Source: Chloroflexota bacterium
GTDB taxonomy: Bacteria; Chloroflexota; UBA6077; FW602-bin22; CADDYW01
Reading direction: 5' to 3'
Length of the DNA: 51,754 nt
Assembly: GCA_902810745.1 (NCBI GenBank)
Contig: CADDYW010000026.1
Span: forward strand, 1 to 51,754
A program made the translations under genes and the position numbers. This document shows positions 9,118 to 18,764 of the stretch, piece by piece (the first letter of the stretch is position 1; every line of letters starts with the position of its first letter). Below the pieces are notes generated by a model that was not told the origin of the DNA, did no database searches, and worked only from the letters and a program-made list of their open reading frames with translations.

Positions 9118-9443
9118 TAACGAAATACCGAAACGCGTCGAAGGGGAGCAGTAGGCGAGGCTCAAGCGCTCCAGCGATTCGGGGATGGTGGAAGCCCGAA
9201 GGCCGAGGCAACGCCGAACTCGCCCCGGAGCAGCCCGGTCGACGGTTCAAGGATGAATCAGGTAGACCGGAGCCGGGCGGGGCATCCGATATCGTGCCCG
9301 AGCGGATTCTCTGATGCTGGTCTCGGTTGGACACGCCAAGGTGGCGTGGCGAGGCGAGGCATCGATCCGGTCGGTGGCGTACTGCTACTGCCGAGGGTGG
9401 TACCGCGGGAACATTCCCGCCCCTGGAGGGCGGGATTTTTGTT
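9118..9443 (+). ncRNA. T-box leader RNA with leucine (CTC) specifier
   Basis: This is a tRNA-sensing transcription-attenuation leader. Stem I features are visible: the AGTA S-turn element at 9150-9153, the GGTGGAAG-type distal loop near 9185-9194, and GAA followed by CTC (9219-9221) and then G in the specifier loop. The T-box sequence AGGGTGGTACCGCGG is at 9394-9408, and AGGG there can pair with CCCT at 9421-9424 to form the antiterminator. CTC reads tRNA-Leu(GAG), the same specifier class as the ilv-leu leader of Bacillus subtilis, and suits a downstream ilvBNC-leuAB operon. Uncharged tRNA-Leu should favour readthrough. Confidence 0.9.
9416..9443 (+). terminator. First intrinsic terminator of the T-box leader
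   Basis: CCCGCCC (9416-9422) pairs with GGGCGGG (9428-9434) around a five-base loop, followed by TTTTT at 9436-9440. Its 5' arm overlaps the CCCT needed by the first antiterminator, which makes the two structures mutually exclusive. Confidence 0.88.
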
Positions 9444-9480
9444 ACCGTGGATCTTCCTGGCACGAGTATCTGCCGCCGAA

Positions 9481-9533
9481 AAGGGTGGTACCACGGGAAA
9501 GGCTCTCGTCCCTGATCGGACGAGAGCTTTTTT
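9481..9533 (+). promoter_or_regulatory. Second antiterminator/terminator module without its own stem I
   Basis: A second T-box sequence, AAGGGTGGTACCACGGG (9481-9497), begins about 40 bases after the first terminator. AGGG near 9482 can pair with CCCT at 9510-9513, which lies in the second terminator's 5' arm. There is no room between the modules for another specifier stem. The leader is therefore one complete T-box plus a partial duplicate in series. Confidence 0.85.
9502..9533 (+). terminator. Second intrinsic terminator of the T-box leader
   Basis: GCTCTCGTCC (9502-9511) and GGACGAGAGC (9518-9527) form a perfect ten-pair stem with a six-base loop, followed by TTTTTT (9528-9533). It is a strong intrinsic terminator 92 bases before ilvB. 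Confidence 0.92.
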
Positions 9534-9625
9534 GATCGTGGTGGATAACGGGGCCATCGTAGACCATGCCTGGTCCGCCACGGTCGGTTCGCGCCTTTGA
9601 GAAGGCTCGTATGGAGGAGGAACTC

Positions 9626-11353
9626 ATGGCAATGACAACACCGCGTCCCCGTGTCGCATCCAGCACCGGCGTCACCTCTCGTCGCCTCAACGGGTCGCAG
9701 ATCCTTTGCGAATGCCTGATTCGCGAAGGCGTCGACCTGATCTTCGGCTATCCGGGTGGGGCCGTCCTCCCGCTATATCACACATTGCCAGAGTTTCCAC
9801 TTCGTCACGTCCTGGTACGGCACGAACAGGGTGCTGTCTTCGCCGCGAGCGGCTACGCCCGTGCGACGGGGAAGGTTGGCGTCTGCCTTTCGACCTCCGG
9901 TCCTGGTGCGACGAATATGGTGACCGGTATCGCCGATGCCCTGATGGACTCGGTGCCCATCGTCGCGATCACCGGCCAGGTGTCCACGGCGATGATCGGG
10001 CGCGACGCCTTTCAAGAGATCGACACGACCGGTATCACGCTTCCGATCACCAAGCACAACTATCTCGTCGAGCGGCCGGAAGATCTCCCCACGATCGTTC
10101 GAGAGGCGTTCTATATCGCGCGACACGGACGCCCGGGGCCGGTTCTGATCGATATTCCGAAGGATGTGCAGCAACGCGAGGCTGAGTTCGTGTGGCCAGA
10201 AGAGGTAAAGATCCGTGGGTACCGTCCGACGGTCCACGGCAATATGCGTCAGATCCGGCAGGCCGCCGAGCTGATCGGCCAGAGCAAGCGCCCCGTGATC
10301 GTCGCCGGGCACGGCGTCATTATCTCGCGCGCGTACGCCGAGTTGAAGGCGCTCGCGGAGAAGGCCCATATTCCGGTCGTCACGACACTTCACGGTGTGA
10401 GCTGCTTCCCGGAGTCACACGAGCTGAGCTTCGGTATGACTGGGATGCACGGGGCAGCGTACGCCAATAAGGCGATCAACGAGTGCGATCTGCTGATCGC
10501 CGTTGGGATGCGGTTCGACGATCGCGTGACGGGCAAGGTCTCCAGCTTTGCTCCTAATGCAAAGGTTATTCACATCGACATCGACCCGGCGGAGATTGGC
10601 AAGAACGTCAAGGTGTCCGTGCCGATCGTGGGCGATTGTCGACACGTCCTGGCGAGTCTGGTGCGGGAGGTCGCGAGCAGTCGACACGACGAATGGGTTG
10701 CGCTGATCGCGGACTGGCGGCGGGAGATGCCGATGACGACGATTCGCGATACCGATCGCCTCCTCCCGCAGCACGTGGTTCGAGAGATCTACGACGCGAC
10801 CGAGGGCAAGGCTCTGGTCGTCTGCGACGTCGGGCAGCACCAGATGTGGGCCGCGCAGCTGTACTGGTACGACGTGCCCAACAGCTTTTTCAGCTCCGGC
10901 GGTCTCGGCTCGATGGGCTACTGCCTGCCGGCCTCGATGGGCGTCAAGCTCGGGCGTCCCAACGAGACGGTCTGGGCGATTGTCGGGGACGGCGGTTTCC
11001 AGGTGACCATGCAGGAGCTGGGCACGATCGCGCAGGAAGGCATCCCCGTCAAGATCGCGATTGTGAACAACGGGTACCTGGGAATGGTTCGACAGTGGCA
11101 GCAGTTCTTCTACGACCGCCGCTATTCCGCCTCGCCGATCAAGAATCCGGACTTCGTCAAGCTCGGCGAGGCGTACGGCATTCCTGCCGCGCGGGTTACA
11201 CGCCGCGAAGAGCTCGCGGGAGCGGTCCGTCGGGCAATGGACACCGATGGCCCGTTCTTGATCGACTTCGTCGTGGAAGCCGAGGAGAACGTCTTCCCGA
11301 TGATTCCATCAGGCGGTGCGTTCTCCGATATCATCCTGCGAGAGAATAGTTGA
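9626..11353 (+). CDS. ilvB: Acetolactate synthase large (catalytic) subunit
   Basis: This 575-residue thiamine-diphosphate enzyme condenses pyruvate with pyruvate or 2-ketobutyrate, the first shared step to valine, leucine and isoleucine. The catalytic glutamate is E67 in RHEQGA; the ThDP/Mg site is GDGGFQVTMQEL...NN near the C-terminal third; GYPGGAVLPLY is typical of the family. The start is placed at ATG 9626 because GGAGGAGG (9613-9620) lies five bases upstream; ATG 9611 overlaps that site and ATG 9632 is also possible. It is the first gene after the tandem T-box leader. The regulatory subunit IlvN follows after 24 bases. Confidence 0.95.
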   Translation: MAMTTPRPRVASSTGVTSRRLNGSQILCECLIREGVDLIFGYPGGAVLPLYHTLPEFPLRHVLVRHEQGAVFAASGYARATGKVGVCLSTSGPGATNMVTGIADALMDSVPIVAITGQVSTAMIGRDAFQEIDTTGITLPITKHNYLVERPEDLPTIVREAFYIARHGRPGPVLIDIPKDVQQREAEFVWPEEVKIRGYRPTVHGNMRQIRQAAELIGQSKRPVIVAGHGVIISRAYAELKALAEKAHIPVVTTLHGVSCFPESHELSFGMTGMHGAAYANKAINECDLLIAVGMRFDDRVTGKVSSFAPNAKVIHIDIDPAEIGKNVKVSVPIVGDCRHVLASLVREVASSRHDEWVALIADWRREMPMTTIRDTDRLLPQHVVREIYDATEGKALVVCDVGQHQMWAAQLYWYDVPNSFFSSGGLGSMGYCLPASMGVKLGRPNETVWAIVGDGGFQVTMQELGTIAQEGIPVKIAIVNNGYLGMVRQWQQFFYDRRYSASPIKNPDFVKLGEAYGIPAARVTRREELAGAVRRAMDTDGPFLIDFVVEAEENVFPMIPSGGAFSDIILRENS

Positions 11354-11377
11354 CGGGGCTGGGAAGGTAGGAACCCC

Positions 11378-11938
11378 ATGAAACGGACAGTGGTCGCACT
11401 CATGGAGGATCGCCCGGGCGTGCTCAACCGGGTGGTGAGTGTCCTGCGGCGTCGTAGCTTCAATATCGACAGCCTGGCGGTCGGTCACACCGATCAGCCG
11501 GGGATCTCCCGGATGACGATCGCGGTCGACGGGAATGACGATGTGATCGAGCAGGTCGTCAAGCAGCTCTACAAGATCATTGACGTGATCAAGGTGTCAG
11601 ACGTCAGCGACGAGAAGCTCGTCGCGCGCGAGCTTGCCTTGATCAAGGTGACCGCGACCAGCTCCACGCGCTCGGAGATCATGCAGATTGTCGACATCTA
11701 CCGCGCGAAGATCGTCGACGTATCGCACGAGTCCCTGATGATCGAGGTAACGGGACCGGAAGAAAAGATCGACTCGCTTCTCAATCTCCTTCGCGGATTT
11801 GGCATCAAGGAAGTCGTCCGAACCGGGCGCGTCGCGATGGTGCGGGGCTCGGGTGCGACCCGCGCACCCGATGACGAGCCGGAGAATGGAAAGATACGCA
11901 CCACGACACGGCTGGTCAAACAGGCTATTGGATCATAG
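11378..11938 (+). CDS. ilvN: Acetolactate synthase small (regulatory) subunit
   Basis: This 186-residue protein binds the catalytic subunit and gives feedback inhibition, usually by valine. The N-terminal ACT domain is seen as VVALMEDRPGVLNRVVSVL (about residues 4-22) with a following FNIDSLAVG strand. A second ACT-like domain with KVTATSSTRSEIMQIVDIY fills the middle. This is the longer IlvN form of about 160-190 residues. It lies between ilvB and ilvC in the same operon. Confidence 0.94.
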   Translation: MKRTVVALMEDRPGVLNRVVSVLRRRSFNIDSLAVGHTDQPGISRMTIAVDGNDDVIEQVVKQLYKIIDVIKVSDVSDEKLVARELALIKVTATSSTRSEIMQIVDIYRAKIVDVSHESLMIEVTGPEEKIDSLLNLLRGFGIKEVVRTGRVAMVRGSGATRAPDDEPENGKIRTTTRLVKQAIGS

Positions 11939-12022
11939 GTCGAGTGCGACGTGCTGATGCCCGAATCGGGATCACGCGGAGGCTCAGCACGCGCGACCCA
12001 GAACTGAAGGCAGGAGCTACGA

Positions 12023-13021
12023 GTGGCCGTAACAATCTACTACGATGCGGATGCGGATCTTGGTCGTCTAAAAGGTCGGAAGATCGCGATCATCGGATAC
12101 GGGAGCCAGGGACACGCTCACGCGCTCAATCTGAAGGACAGCGGCCTCGACGTCGTGGTTGGGCTGTACACCGGCAGCCGATCCTGGGAGGCAGCGCAGC
12201 AGGCCGGACTGGAGGTGATGACGGTCGAGGACGCCGCATCCCGCGCCGATATGATCATGATGCTTGTGCCCGATCAAACGCAGAAGGACCTGTACGAGCG
12301 CGCCATCCGTCCTTCGATGCGTTCGGGCAAGACGTTGATGTTTGCGCACGGTTTCAACATCCATTTCAATCAGATCGTGCCACCCCCGGAGGTCGACGTC
12401 AGTATGGTCGCGCCGAAGGGGCCCGGGCACATCGTTCGTCGCCTGTTCACCGAGGGCGTGGGGACGCCCGCGCTGGTCGCCGTCCAACAGGATGCTTCCG
12501 GCCACGCCCGAGACGACGCACTCGCGTATGCCAAGGGAATCGGTGCGACCAGCGCGGGCGTGATCGAGACGACGTTCCAGGCAGAGACCGAAACAGATCT
12601 GTTTGGTGAGCAATCGGTTCTCTGTGGCGGGGTCAGTGCGCTCGTCAGAACCGCATTCGAGACGCTGGTCGAGGCGGGGTACCCGCCCGAGCTGGCCTAC
12701 TTCGAGTGCTGCCACGAGCTGAAGCTGATCGTCGATCTGATCTACCAGGGCGGCCTCAGCTACATGCGCTACTCGGTGAGCGATACGGCGGAGTACGGCG
12801 ACTATACATCCGGACCAAAGGTCATCGACGAGCACGTACGCGAGTCGATGCGCCAGATACTCCGCGACATCCAAAGCGGCACGTGGGCGCGAAACTGGAT
12901 TCTCGAAAACCAGGCTGGCCGCCCCAATTTCTACGCGATGCGCCGTCGCGAGGCGGAGCACGAGCTGGAAGTCGTTGGCAAAAAGCTGCGGGCGATGATG
13001 CCCTGGCTGAAGGGAAAGTAG
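12023..13021 (+). CDS. ilvC: Ketol-acid reductoisomerase (class I)
   Basis: This 332-residue NADPH-dependent enzyme isomerises and reduces acetolactate or acetohydroxybutyrate. The Rossmann motif [13 protein letters not shown] starts at residue 25. The cofactor loop LYTGSRSW (about 49-56) carries Arg and Ser as in NADPH-using forms. The C-terminal knotted domain has [19 protein letters not shown] and the SDTAEYGDY metal-site region. It starts with GTG, with AGGAG six bases upstream. Length is that of the short class I enzymes. Confidence 0.95.
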   Translation: MAVTIYYDADADLGRLKGRKIAIIGYGSQGHAHALNLKDSGLDVVVGLYTGSRSWEAAQQAGLEVMTVEDAASRADMIMMLVPDQTQKDLYERAIRPSMRSGKTLMFAHGFNIHFNQIVPPPEVDVSMVAPKGPGHIVRRLFTEGVGTPALVAVQQDASGHARDDALAYAKGIGATSAGVIETTFQAETETDLFGEQSVLCGGVSALVRTAFETLVEAGYPPELAYFECCHELKLIVDLIYQGGLSYMRYSVSDTAEYGDYTSGPKVIDEHVRESMRQILRDIQSGTWARNWILENQAGRPNFYAMRRREAEHELEVVGKKLRAMMPWLKGK

Positions 13022-13034
13022 AGCGAGGTTAGCC

Positions 13035-14582
<1,548 letters not shown>

Positions 14583-14606
14583 CCACGTCCCTAAGGAGTA
14601 CGTTCT

Positions 14607-15686
14607 TTGCAAGCAACCATCGCAGTCTTGCCCGGTGACGGCATCGGCGTCGACGTGACCGCCGAGGCCGTCAAAGTTCTGAAGACCGTTGCCGAGACCT
14701 ACGGGCACCAGTTTTCGTATCCATCCGGTCTCGTGGGAGGCGTCGCGATCGACGAAACCGGAACCGCACTTCCGCCCGAGTCTCTGGATCTATGTCGTGC
14801 GAGCGACGCGATTCTGCTCGGGGCAGTCGGCGGACCCAAGTGGGATGATCCGCGCGCAGCCGTTCGGCCCGAGCAGGGTCTGCTCGCGCTCCGCAAGGAG
14901 CTTGGCCTCTACGCGAATCTACGGCCGGTCAAGCTCTACGATTGTCTGATCGATGCGTCTACGCTGAAGCCGGAGATCGTCCGCGGCGTCGATCTCATCG
15001 TGGTTCGTGAGCTGACCGGCGGGCTCTACTTTGGCCAGCCGAGCAAGCGATTTGACGGACCGAACGGGCGAGAAGCGGTTGATACGATGGCCTATTCCGA
15101 GCGGGAGGTCGAACGGGTCGTACAGGTCGCCTGCGACCTGGCGCGGAACCGGCGTAAGAAGGTGACGTCCGTCGATAAGCAGAATGTACTCTCCACCTCG
15201 CGACTCTGGCGCGAAGTCGCCACGGAGGTCGCACAACGAAATCCTGACATCACGGTCGAGCACCTTCTGGTCGACAACTGCGCGATGCAGCTAATCAAAC
15301 GGCCGGCCGAGTTCGATGTGCTTGTGACGGAGAACACGTTCGGAGATATTCTCACGGATGAAGCCTCGATGCTGGCTGGCTCGATGGGCATGCTGCCGTC
15401 GGCGAGCCTGGGTGCGGGCAAGAGGGGCCTCTACGAGCCAATCCACGGTTCGGCGCCGCGTCACGCCGGGAAGAACGTGGCAAATCCGATCGCGACGATT
15501 CTCAGCGCCGCGATGCTTCTGCGGTATAGTCTCGGCCTTTCCGCCGAGGCGGATGCGGTCGAGGCAGCGGTGCAGCGGACGCTCGATGACGGCTACCGGA
15601 CCTATGACATTCAATCGCCGGGGACGACACTGGTAGGAACCCGTGAGATGGGAGACCTGATCGCGGCTCGGATTGCACGGAGCTAA
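14607..15686 (+). CDS. leuB: 3-isopropylmalate dehydrogenase
   Basis: This 359-residue NAD-dependent oxidative decarboxylase catalyses the third step of leucine synthesis. It begins [14 protein letters not shown] from a TTG codon, with AAGGAG eight bases upstream. Other family motifs are [36 protein letters not shown] (broken over residues 247-270) and YEPIHGSAP. It could also act on the methylmalate intermediate of the citramalate pathway encoded next door. leuC and leuD, needed between leuA and leuB, are not in the window. Confidence 0.95.
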   Translation: MQATIAVLPGDGIGVDVTAEAVKVLKTVAETYGHQFSYPSGLVGGVAIDETGTALPPESLDLCRASDAILLGAVGGPKWDDPRAAVRPEQGLLALRKELGLYANLRPVKLYDCLIDASTLKPEIVRGVDLIVVRELTGGLYFGQPSKRFDGPNGREAVDTMAYSEREVERVVQVACDLARNRRKKVTSVDKQNVLSTSRLWREVATEVAQRNPDITVEHLLVDNCAMQLIKRPAEFDVLVTENTFGDILTDEASMLAGSMGMLPSASLGAGKRGLYEPIHGSAPRHAGKNVANPIATILSAAMLLRYSLGLSAEADAVEAAVQRTLDDGYRTYDIQSPGTTLVGTREMGDLIAARIARS

Positions 15687-15691
15687 CGACG

Positions 15692-17305
15692 ATGGAGCGC
15701 CAGATCTTCATCTACGATACCACCCTCCGCGATGGTACCCAGCGCGAAGGGATCTCGCTTTCGGTCGACGACAAACTGAAGATCGCGGCGCGGCTGGATG
15801 AAGCCGGTTTCCATTACATCGAGGGTGGGTACCCCGGCTCCAATCCAAAGGACGTCGAGTTCTTCTCGCGCATCCACGAGCTTACGCTCCGTCATGCCAA
15901 GCTCGTCGCCTTTGGAAGCACGCGTCGTCCAAATGCCCCTACCCCGGATCCAAATCTCACCGCGCTCACAAACGTTTCGACGCCCTGTGCCTGCATCGTC
16001 GGTAAGAGCTGGCTCCTTCACGTCGACAAGGTTCTCGGCACCACGCCCGAGGAGAACCTGTCGATGATCGCAGACTCGGTCGCCTATCTGAAGGCCGCGG
16101 GACGCGAGGTGATCTACGACGCCGAGCACTTCTTCGACGGCTACAAGGACGATCCCGAGTACGCCCTGGCAACACTTCGGGCAGCGGAGAAAGCAGGCGC
16201 AGATTGGCTCGTCCTGTGTGATACGAACGGGGGCGCTCTGCCAAACGAGGTGAGCGCGATCGTGGCGTCGGTCGCGGAGGCGCTTCCCTCGGCGCGGATT
16301 GGCATTCATACGCACAACGACGGGGAGCTGGCCGTGGCGAATACGCTCGCGGCAGTGACCGCGGGTGCGCGTCAGGTTCAGGGAACGATCAACGGATACG
16401 GCGAGCGGACGGGCAACGCCAATCTCTGCTCGATTATCCCGAATCTCCAGCTCAAGATGGATCTCCGTTGCATCGATCCCGATCAGCTACGCCATCTGAC
16501 CGATCTGTCGCACTACGTGGCCGAGGTCGCCAACCTTGTCCACGACAGCCACCTGCCATTCGTCGGGGCGAGCTCGTTCGCCCACAAGGCGGGACTTCAC
16601 GTGAACGCGGTGCTCAAGAACAGCCGGTGTTACGAGCACATCCCGCCAGAGCTGGTCGGCAATCGCCAGCGCATCCTGGTGAGCGAGCTCAGCGGTCGCA
16701 GCAACGTACTGGTGAAGGCACAGGAGTTTGGACTGGATCTCTCCTCCCAGTCGGTCGACGTGCGACACGTGCTGGATACGCTGAAACAGCTCGAGAGCGA
16801 GGGATTCCAGTTTGAAGCAGCGGAGGCCAGCTTTGAGCTGCTGATTCGACGCCTCCAGCCAGACTATCGCCCACCATTTGAACTCGTGGATCTTCTGGTC
16901 CTGGTCGAGCGGCGGCACGGCACGGGGATCGTGGCCGAGGCGACGGTGAAGATCAGAGTCGGCGAGACGGTTTACCACACCGCGGCCGAGGGAAACGGTC
17001 CGGTCAACGCGCTGGACGCGGCGATCCGCAAGGCACTGCTCCAGTTTTACCCGGAACTTGCAAATGTTCACCTGGTCGATTATAAAGTGCGTGTGCTCGA
17101 TGGAAACGATGGCACCGGGGCCGTGGTCCGGGTCTCGATCGAGACAAGCAACGGCAAAGACCGCTGGGGAACCGTCGGGAGCTCTGCCAACATCATCGAA
17201 GCGAGCTGGCTCGCGCTCGCGGATAGCCTGGAATACGCTCTGCTGAAGTCCCCGCGTTCGGCACCCGTGTCCATCCCATACGGGACCAGCGTGACACGTC
17301 AATGA
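15692..17305 (+). CDS. cimA: (R)-citramalate synthase
   Basis: This 537-residue LeuA-family enzyme most likely condenses acetyl-CoA with pyruvate, giving 2-ketobutyrate and so isoleucine without threonine deaminase. Active-site elements are YDTTLRDGTQREG (D9), GIHTHND (H206, H208) and NGYGERTGN. GTQREGIS instead of GEQSPGAS and the segment IEGGYPGSNPKD are features of the long CimA subgroup. A C-terminal LeuA-dimer domain is present. It begins five bases after the leuB stop. Substrate choice between pyruvate and another keto acid is inferred from subgroup motifs. Confidence 0.87.
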   Translation: MERQIFIYDTTLRDGTQREGISLSVDDKLKIAARLDEAGFHYIEGGYPGSNPKDVEFFSRIHELTLRHAKLVAFGSTRRPNAPTPDPNLTALTNVSTPCACIVGKSWLLHVDKVLGTTPEENLSMIADSVAYLKAAGREVIYDAEHFFDGYKDDPEYALATLRAAEKAGADWLVLCDTNGGALPNEVSAIVASVAEALPSARIGIHTHNDGELAVANTLAAVTAGARQVQGTINGYGERTGNANLCSIIPNLQLKMDLRCIDPDQLRHLTDLSHYVAEVANLVHDSHLPFVGASSFAHKAGLHVNAVLKNSRCYEHIPPELVGNRQRILVSELSGRSNVLVKAQEFGLDLSSQSVDVRHVLDTLKQLESEGFQFEAAEASFELLIRRLQPDYRPPFELVDLLVLVERRHGTGIVAEATVKIRVGETVYHTAAEGNGPVNALDAAIRKALLQFYPELANVHLVDYKVRVLDGNDGTGAVVRVSIETSNGKDRWGTVGSSANIIEASWLALADSLEYALLKSPRSAPVSIPYGTSVTRQ

Positions 17306-17353
17306 CGGCGCTACCGCTCCGCACGTCAACGGTAGCGCGGGGTGGTGGCGTCG

Positions 17354-18715
17354 ATGCGGCTTCGGATCACTCCTCGCGTTCGGGCTGCGCTGGTCAGCCT
17401 CCTTCTCGTCGCGGTGGTTGCCGCGTGCGCGGTCGCTCCGGTCGCCACTGCACCGCCGATTACACTCGTCGTGTGGGTGGATAATCCGGCCATCGGGGCG
17501 TCGATTCAGCAGCGCATCGTCCCTTTTATGCGTGATTACCCCAACATCACCGTGAAAGTCTTCGATCAGTTCGGGCGGATCAGAAATGGCGACGTCTCGA
17601 CCGCGATCGAGGCACTGGCGAACTCGACGTTGTCACCAGACGTCGTCGCTCTGACAAATCAGGACTTCGGCCTCATGAGCAACCGCGACGACCTCGTCGA
17701 CCTGCGTCCGTACATCTACCAGGAGACGAACTTCCAGCAGGATGATTTCTTTCCTGGTATCCTGGATGTGTTCCAGGATCGCGGAAAGCAGGAGGCCATT
17801 CCCTCCGAGCTCGTCCCGTGGGTGATCTTTTACAACAAGACGCTGTTCGATCAGGCGAAGGTAGAAGAGCCGTCGCTAGAATGGACGACGAGCGAGTTCA
17901 TCTCCGATGCCGAGCGGGTGCAGGCCGCAGCCAACCAGAAGCAGCAGGTCGTCGGCTTTGTTGCGGATCCGACCATCGCGATCGTCCCTTTCGTCGAGGA
18001 GTTCGGGGTCGTGCCGCAGGATGCTGCCGACGATCCAGATGCTCGCTGGCTAGATGACAAGCGCACGGCAGATGCTCTCCAGTGGTTTGTCGACCTCAAT
18101 CTCCGAGAGCACATCATGCCGGTCGAGCGTGGAAATCGTAGTCTCGGCTTGTGGTTCGTCGGACGCGCGGCAATGACGGCAGCGTTCATGGATCAGCGCA
18201 ATCAGCTTCCCCCGTACCTGCAGCGGCAGTTTGGGATTCCTCTCACTCCGACGGCAACCGCCTCGCCCGTTCCGCCTCCAGGCTGGCGGTTCAAGTGGGG
18301 CGTGGCGATGATGCCGAAAGCAGAGATTCAGACCACGATGTACTACGTCTCTGGGTACGGAATTCCTCAGACTTCACGAAATCCGGACGCCGCGTGGTCG
18401 CTGATCGATTATCTGACACGCCATCTGCCCGAGCAGCCGGGACGGGCGTACGTGCCAGCACGCGAGTCCCTCGCGCGCTCCAAGGAGTTCGCCGCCTTGT
18501 ATCCGGAAGACGGTCGGGATGCGTACATTCGTAGCATCGAGCTGGGACATCCGATTCCGGTCTGGCCTCCGCAGGCGCAGCCGTCCTTCGACGATCTGGA
18601 GGGAGCGCTGACCGGCTCGGTTCATCCGGCGAATGCTCTGCACGCTCTGCGTGACCGTGTCCAGCCGATTCTCAATCGTCCCACACCACCGACGCCTACG
18701 CCGATTGGCGGCTGA
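17354..18715 (+). CDS. Extracellular solute-binding lipoprotein (family 1, sugar type)
   Basis: This 453-residue protein begins MRLRITPRVRAALVSLLL with lipobox VVAAC (Cys25), so it is exported and lipid-anchored. The rest looks like a type 1 ABC solute-binding protein: TLVVWVDN strand, GIPSELVPWVIFYNKTLF-like hinge (EAIPSELVPWVIFYNKTLF), and a C-terminal PDAAWSLIDYLT segment. The frame is open to GTG 17342, an alternative start. There are no permease or ATPase genes beside it, so the ligand is unknown and any transporter partner must be elsewhere. It follows cimA by under 50 bases and converges on the VWA gene with no clear terminator between. Confidence 0.8.
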   Translation: MRLRITPRVRAALVSLLLVAVVAACAVAPVATAPPITLVVWVDNPAIGASIQQRIVPFMRDYPNITVKVFDQFGRIRNGDVSTAIEALANSTLSPDVVALTNQDFGLMSNRDDLVDLRPYIYQETNFQQDDFFPGILDVFQDRGKQEAIPSELVPWVIFYNKTLFDQAKVEEPSLEWTTSEFISDAERVQAAANQKQQVVGFVADPTIAIVPFVEEFGVVPQDAADDPDARWLDDKRTADALQWFVDLNLREHIMPVERGNRSLGLWFVGRAAMTAAFMDQRNQLPPYLQRQFGIPLTPTATASPVPPPGWRFKWGVAMMPKAEIQTTMYYVSGYGIPQTSRNPDAAWSLIDYLTRHLPEQPGRAYVPARESLARSKEFAALYPEDGRDAYIRSIELGHPIPVWPPQAQPSFDDLEGALTGSVHPANALHALRDRVQPILNRPTPPTPTPIGG

Positions 18716-18764
18716 TCGTATCAGGCGTGGCCGGGTGACAACGCCCTGCCACTGGGGAGCCTCC

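Noticed and set aside
9253..9600. Small open frames across the T-box leader
   Set aside because: They are explained by RNA structure; no leader peptide with leucine codons and ribosome site was convincing.
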